Shown here piece by piece: positions 14,891 to 18,238 of a stretch of DNA of 18,238 nt. The notes below the pieces were generated by a model. It had not been told where the DNA came from. It saw only the letters and a program-made list of their open reading frames with translations, and searched no databases. The translations under genes and the position numbers were made by a program. The stretch comes from Devosia sp. (lineage in GTDB: Bacteria; Pseudomonadota; Alphaproteobacteria; Rhizobiales; Devosiaceae): contig JAQGKH010000229.1 in NCBI GenBank assembly GCA_028290225.1, positions 1 through 18,238 of the forward strand, written 5' to 3'. Every line of letters begins with the position of its first letter. Positions within the stretch are counted from its first letter, which is position 1.

Positions 14891-14950
14891 GTTCTCATCT
14901 GTGGTTAGGTGGCTTCCAGCCAGCGGAAGAACACCGGGGTCCAGGTTCTG

Positions 14951-14984
14951 TTGCTTTATATATTCGAATGTTCTAATATGTCAA
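14951..14984. promoter_or_regulatory. overlapping divergent promoters with a single BigR operator palindrome
   Basis: Rightwards, TTGCTT (14951-14956), 17 bases and TAATAT (14974-14979) make the bigR promoter. Leftwards, TTGACA (complement of 14979-14984) and TATAAA (complement of 14955-14960) with an 18-base gap make the operon promoter. Between them lies ATATTCGAA-TG-TTCTAATAT (14960-14979), a 20-bp inverted repeat with one mismatch per arm. Its AT-rich form resembles the BigR box I recall from Xylella and Agrobacterium. One bound BigR dimer would block both promoters, giving joint derepression by sulfide or oxidation. Confidence 0.75.
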
Positions 14985-14986
14985 TC

Positions 14987-15310
14987 ATGCCAGCCGATGA
15001 ACCTACCGTGATGCACATCACCGATCTTGAGCCGCGGGCGGAAGAAGCGGCCCAGCTGCTTACCGCCATGGCCAACCCCAAGCGTCTCCTGATCCTGTGC
15101 AATCTGCTGGAGCAGGAAAGGAGCGTCACCGAGTTGGCAGGAATTGTGGGATTGGAACAGTCGCCCTTGTCACAGCACCTGTCCAAGCTGCGGGCGCTCG
15201 GCATGGTGAAGACTCGCAGGGACGGCCAGACCATCTTCTACCGGCTGGCTTCAGAGCCGGTCACGCGTGTGCTGCGGGTGCTCTATGACATCTATTGCCG
15301 GCCCAACTAG
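14987..15310 (+). CDS. bigR: BigR-type ArsR family sulfide/redox-responsive repressor
   Basis: The protein has about 107 residues and the ArsR winged-helix fold. Landmarks are AMANPKRLLILCNLLEQE, then recognition-helix region LEQSPLSQHLSKLRALGMV and the wing RRDGQTIFYRLA. Two cysteines, in LILC and in DIYC four residues from the end, are 66 residues apart. That equals the Cys42-Cys108 spacing I recall for BigR, where a disulfide or persulfide link releases DNA. The start is uncertain. The frame is open from 14909, and ATG 14978 overlaps the operator. With the visible promoter, transcription would begin near 14986, so ATG 14987 (nearly leaderless) or ATG 15011 is more likely. It controls itself and the divergent sulfur operon. 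Confidence 0.87.
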   Translation: MPADEPTVMHITDLEPRAEEAAQLLTAMANPKRLLILCNLLEQERSVTELAGIVGLEQSPLSQHLSKLRALGMVKTRRDGQTIFYRLASEPVTRVLRVLYDIYCRPN

Positions 15311-15535
15311 GGCTAAGCGGCAGCAACAGCGGCGGCCAACCAGGCCGTTGATCTTTCCATAGCTCCTGGCAGCCCGGCCCCCGCCGGCATTGCCTTGTAG
15401 CGCTGTGCTCCTGATGTCCGACCTTGCAGGAGGGAACGCACTGGGGCGGGTCGGCACAGCGGACGTTCGCTATGCCATTGTCGGCGGGTTGGACATCCAC
15501 TTTGGTCGGCAAGCACCGGGGCGGCTTGCAGCAGA
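15311..15535. other. convergent intergenic region, no gene recognised
   Basis: This 225-bp gap lies between the 3' ends of bigR and the duplicated-domain protein gene. Several frames are open on the minus strand, but none has a recognisable family, ribosome-binding site or consistent codon pattern. A short CGGCC-N5-GGCCG hairpin near 15333 is too weak to call a terminator with confidence. Confidence 0.35.
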
Positions 15536-16195
15536 TCAGTGCTCAAGCGCTGCGCAGGTATCCCAATCGTAAGCCAGATCGTCGCCGGCCTTCATCTTGG
15601 TGCCGACCTGTTCTCCGTAAAGCTTGCTGACCTGGAACCGAGCATCGTCGTTCATGCCCGCCTCGATCATCAGGTCTTCGGCAGCATTGATCTGGTTGGT
15701 ACCCAGTTCCTCCAGCATGGCTGCATCGGCCTCATTGCCTTGGGCGCGCATCGCCTCGGCCGATACGATGAAGCCGGCTCCGCAGGTCATCAGCATATCG
15801 ATGCGCTTGTCACGCCCAGCCTGGTCCCCCGTGATCTTGGCCTGTTCGCTCTCCAGCAGGGCAAGACACTCCTCGGGCTCGAAGCCGGCATCCGTGCCGT
15901 TTTCAAGGGCACTGTCGACCTCCGACATGATGCGATAGCCAAGGTCCGCACGCGCACTTTCCGACATGCCATCAGCAGCGAGTGCCTGGTCTCCCAAGGT
16001 AATCAGGTGATTGCCAAAATTGGTGAAGGTCTCCTTGTCCTCCGCCGTTTCGGCAATGGTCTCGTCATCGGCAATAAGCAGGTAGCCCGCCCCGCACCGC
16101 AGCATCAAGTCAGTCTGCGGGTCGATGGTTTGTGCATATGCAGGAACGATGAGGCAGGCAGCAGTGATGGCCACTAAGGACAAGCGCTTGAGCAT
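15536..16195 (-). CDS. exported protein with a duplicated four-cysteine domain, unknown function
   Basis: The protein has 219 residues from ATG 16195. An earlier in-frame start would bury the signal peptide. Residues 1-21 are a clear signal sequence ending AYA, so the protein is periplasmic or secreted. The mature part is two copies of a domain of about 85 residues. Copy A is residues 29-114 with C34 and C110; copy B is residues 133-217 with C138 and C214. Both copies begin with ML-x-CGAG(Y/F), contain GM---AR, and have exactly 76 residues between their cysteines. Two disulfides, one per copy, are likely. I do not recognise the family. The next minus-strand gene upstream, 126 bp away, encodes another exported protein with Sel1 repeats, but no functional link is evident. 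Confidence 0.75.
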   Translation of the reverse strand: MLKRLSLVAITAACLIVPAYAQTIDPQTDLMLRCGAGYLLIADDETIAETAEDKETFTNFGNHLITLGDQALAADGMSESARADLGYRIMSEVDSALENGTDAGFEPEECLALLESEQAKITGDQAGRDKRIDMLMTCGAGFIVSAEAMRAQGNEADAAMLEELGTNQINAAEDLMIEAGMNDDARFQVSKLYGEQVGTKMKAGDDLAYDWDTCAALEH

Positions 16196-16321
16196 TTGTG
16201 AGACGTTCCCTATCGACGATGCAGATCTGAGCATTGCGGCGTCACTATTCCACTGGCCTTTACCAGGGTCGTCGCGCATGGATTGAGTGTGTTCGGTGGC
16301 CAAGTGCCCATGCCAGCGACT

Positions 16322-17554
16322 CTAATTGGTCGCGAGCCAGGCTTGGATGCCAGCGATGTCCACGGTTGCGTCATCCAAGTCAGGGCCAAGTTTGGCGAGT
16401 GCTTGTGCATACGACGTGCGAGCCGCAGCTTTGTCGCCCAGAGCAGCCTGAACCGCACCCAGGTGAGCGAGCTGGGATGTCGCAGGTTTGATTTTGGCTG
16501 CTTGTTCCAGCAGTTCCAGCGCGGCCGTATCATCGCCGCGCAGATGTTTTATCCAGCCCAGCGTATCCAATGCCGCCGGATTGCCCTGATCGTAGGCCAC
16601 AGCTGCGGCCGCAAGGCCTTCCGCTTCCTCTAATTCCGTGTTGGACAACACGAAGTGCCAGGCCAGGCTGTTCTGCGCCCGGGCAACAGCTGAAGCATCA
16701 TCGCTGTCGATAGCCGCCCGGTAAAGCTCGCGGGCCTTGACGTGATCCTTGGGCACGCCTCCCTTTCCGTAGGCATAAACATCGGCAAGATTGGCCATGG
16801 CAAGGCCGCTGCCGCCCTTGATAGCGGTTTCGAAATAGGCCATGGCTTGCTTGATCGACTGCGGCAGGCCGCCCCTGCCCTGCTCGTAGGCAACAGCCAG
16901 ATTGTTGGCAGCGTCCGCATCCCCCATCGCAGCGGCAGCTTGATAGAGTTCCACGGCCTTGGGATAATCGGCTTCCACACCCAGGCCCTGCTCGTACAGC
17001 CACCCCAAGCTGGTACTCGCCCAGGAAATTCCGGCATCGCTGGCGATCTCATAAAAGCGAGCGGCCTTGGCCCGGTCGGCCTCTACCCCGATACCCGCGT
17101 CGAAGACATAGCCCAGGTTTGCAGCGGCAATTGGCAATTTCGCTTCGTCAAAAGCTTTCTGGTACAAGCGCACCGCTTCGCCGGCGTTTTGCTCCAGCCC
17201 CAGTCCAAGCTCATAAAGGCCGCCAAGCGCCACCTCGGCCAGTGGGAAGCCCATCGCGATGGCTGCCTGATAGTTGCTGATGGCGTCCTCGTAGCGCCCG
17301 GCAGCGTCAAATGCTCGCCCGAGTTGAAAAACCATCCGGGCGTCGCCTTCGCCATTCTCGATGGCGCTTTGGCATGCCTGTATGGCCGCTTCGGCTTCGA
17401 TTTCAGCGATTAATTTTCCTTGGCCCGGCGGCGTACCGGCATCATAGGGGCTCGCAGCAAGAGCCGAGCACCTGGTTGCCGCTTCCCCAGCGAGCGCCGG
17501 ACCCGCCAAACCCAAGACGAGCGCAAGCACGCTCGCAACCATCTTGATGAACAT
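16322..17554 (-). CDS. exported Sel1/TPR repeat protein
   Basis: The 410-residue protein starts at ATG 17554 with GGGGGAGA just upstream. Residues 1-22 are a signal peptide ending ALA. Residues ~72-285 carry about six Sel1-like repeats, for example ALGGLYELGLGLEQNAGEAV, NLGYVFDAGIGVEAD and SLGWLYEQGLGVEAD. Residues ~295-390 look more like classical TPRs (LDTLGWIKHLRGDDTAALEL, LAHLGAVQAALGDKAAA). Such solenoids bind partner proteins and often act in the periplasm or in surface assembly. The mature N-terminus has two cysteines (C29, C61). No enzymatic domain is seen. The partner is unknown. Confidence 0.85.
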   Translation of the reverse strand: MFIKMVASVLALVLGLAGPALAGEAATRCSALAASPYDAGTPPGQGKLIAEIEAEAAIQACQSAIENGEGDARMVFQLGRAFDAAGRYEDAISNYQAAIAMGFPLAEVALGGLYELGLGLEQNAGEAVRLYQKAFDEAKLPIAAANLGYVFDAGIGVEADRAKAARFYEIASDAGISWASTSLGWLYEQGLGVEADYPKAVELYQAAAAMGDADAANNLAVAYEQGRGGLPQSIKQAMAYFETAIKGGSGLAMANLADVYAYGKGGVPKDHVKARELYRAAIDSDDASAVARAQNSLAWHFVLSNTELEEAEGLAAAAVAYDQGNPAALDTLGWIKHLRGDDTAALELLEQAAKIKPATSQLAHLGAVQAALGDKAAARTSYAQALAKLGPDLDDATVDIAGIQAWLATN

Positions 17555-17945
17555 ATTCTCCCCCGCTCACAAAGGAGTGATCCACATCGACTTCAATAAA
17601 TCAATCGGAATTTTGTGGCGCTTGGGATGAACACTTCTCTGCTTGGGGAGAGTCCAAGCACTCATTCGGGCGCTGCTCTGGAGCCACCTTGTTCGTGCAA
17701 GAACAGCAAAGTCGGCGCAACCAGCTGCGCCAAGTGCTTAGCTTCCCGGTGTTGCGCTAGAAAGGTCATCGCCGGCGGGTGCAAATTGCAGCGTCCTGGA
17801 CTTGTGAAGGCCCATTCACCAGCACGTTCAGGCTGTGAAATACGGCGCCGGCTGCGGGCGTGCCGGCGACCTTATTACGCGAGATCGGGTGCCATCCCTG
17901 CCGGGTGGCGCACAGCACCGGACCCCGGAGCCTTGCCCGCGCTGT
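17555..17945. other. non-coding leader/intergenic region with several hairpins
   Basis: This 391-bp stretch between queF and the Sel1 gene has no supportable gene. It must contain the Sel1 gene promoter, but I find no convincing -35/-10 pair. It holds perfect inverted repeats: TGCTTGG/CCAAGCA (17640-17660, 7-base loop), GGCGCA/TGCGCC (17714-17731, 6-base loop) and CGCCGGC/GCCGGCG (17846-17868, 9-base loop). A plus-strand open frame here (17615-17968) overlaps the end of queF and looks non-coding. Confidence 0.5.
17846..17868 (-). terminator. queF: candidate transcription terminator downstream of queF
   Basis: A perfect 7-bp GC stem with a 9-base loop (arms 17846-17852 and 17862-17868) lies 77 bases beyond the queF stop. 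On the minus strand the stem is followed by CCGTATTTC, only mildly T-rich, so this is a weak terminator call. It separates queF from the Sel1 gene on the same strand. Confidence 0.35.
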
Positions 17946-18238
17946 TCATCCGCGGCCACGATAAGTAGGCACCCCGGTGTCCGGCAGCCAGATATGCTGG
18001 GGCGGTGATGCGGTCTGCCAAAACACATCGATGGGAATACCACCGCGCGGGTACCAGTACCCTCCGATCCGCAGCCATCGTGGTGCAAGCAGTTCCACCA
18101 ATCGGCGGCCGATGGAAACGGTGCAATCCTCATGAAACGCACCGTGGTTGCGGAATGAAGTCAGATAAAGCTTGAGCGACTTGGACTCGACCAGCCAGTC
18201 CCCCGGTACATAGTCGATGACCAGATGGGCGAAATCAG
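17946..18238 (-). CDS. queF: NADPH-dependent 7-cyano-7-deazaguanine reductase (partial, N-terminus outside window)
   Basis: Reading leftwards from the window edge, an open frame of about 97 codons without an in-window start reads DFAHLVIDYVPGDWLVESKS, then LYLTSFRNHGAFHEDC, RWLRIGGYWYPRGGIPIDVF and ends GVPTYRGRG. These are the signature blocks of QueF, which reduces preQ0 to preQ1 in queuosine tRNA modification. The FHEDC block with the substrate-binding His and Glu is present. The catalytic cysteine lies N-terminal, beyond the window. The sequence fits the short (unimodular) type of about 150 residues. The stop TGA is at 17946-17948. It is a housekeeping gene, marking the right end of the window as core chromosome. 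Confidence 0.92.
   Translation of the reverse strand, partial: DFAHLVIDYVPGDWLVESKSLKLYLTSFRNHGAFHEDCTVSIGRRLVELLAPRWLRIGGYWYPRGGIPIDVFWQTASPPQHIWLPDTGVPTYRGRG

Noticed and set aside
15261..15546. Several minus-strand frames of 68-83 codons downstream of bigR
   Set aside because: They overlap each other in different frames, share no motif with known proteins, and lack ribosome-binding sites.
17615..17968. 117-codon plus-strand frame
   Set aside because: It has no ribosome-binding site or family motif and runs into the convergent queF 3' end.

Overview
The window is GC-rich, densely coding DNA that looks like a chromosome of an alphaproteobacterium of the Hyphomicrobiales (Devosia-like is my best guess, from gene style only). 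Supporting signs are BigR/Blh-type sulfur genes, a remnant of the eukaryote-like NADP isocitrate dehydrogenase typical of this group, and FbpA/AfuA-type ABC transporters with long fused permeases. I see no tRNA, rRNA, CRISPR array or insertion sequence.

Left part (1-2298): a GntR/FadR-type regulator has an almost ideal sigma70 promoter (TTGACA-N17-TATATT), and a perfect 9-bp inverted repeat sits over its predicted transcription start. Next comes a gap holding a decayed 5' fragment of an isocitrate dehydrogenase gene, then a NagB-like glucosamine-6-phosphate deaminase. NagB overlaps what appears to be a NagA-type deacetylase reduced to its two ends by an in-frame internal deletion. The left part therefore looks eroded.

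Central part (2295-11824): two complete paralogous ABC importers lie next to each other. A leftward operon encodes solute-binding protein 1, a PP2C-like protein phosphatase and a DeoR-family repressor, the last two overlapping by 4 nt. The rightward run encodes ATPase 1, permease 1, solute-binding protein 2, ATPase 2 and permease 2, with short gaps or overlaps. Automated annotation would probably call these iron(III) transporters. Neither binding protein has the adjacent-tyrosine pair used by ferric binders, and the phosphatase, DeoR regulator and nearby NagB point instead to a phosphorylated or amino-sugar-like compound or a phosphonate. That substrate is inference. This transporter-phosphatase-repressor module is the best candidate for an under-described system here.

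Right-centre (11956-15310): a sulfide/persulfide detoxification locus of the BigR type. Divergent from the ArsR-family repressor BigR runs a five-gene leftward operon: two YeeE/YedE membrane proteins, an ETHE1-like persulfide dioxygenase, a DUF442 rhodanese-like protein and a TauE/SafE exporter. The two promoters overlap head to head, and one 20-bp palindrome lies in the spacer of both, so one bound dimer could silence both directions.

Right end (15536-18238): two exported proteins on the minus strand, one with a precise internal duplication and matching cysteine spacing, the other a Sel1/TPR-repeat protein. After a 391-bp non-coding stretch with several hairpins comes the C-terminal part of queF (queuosine biosynthesis), cut by the window edge.
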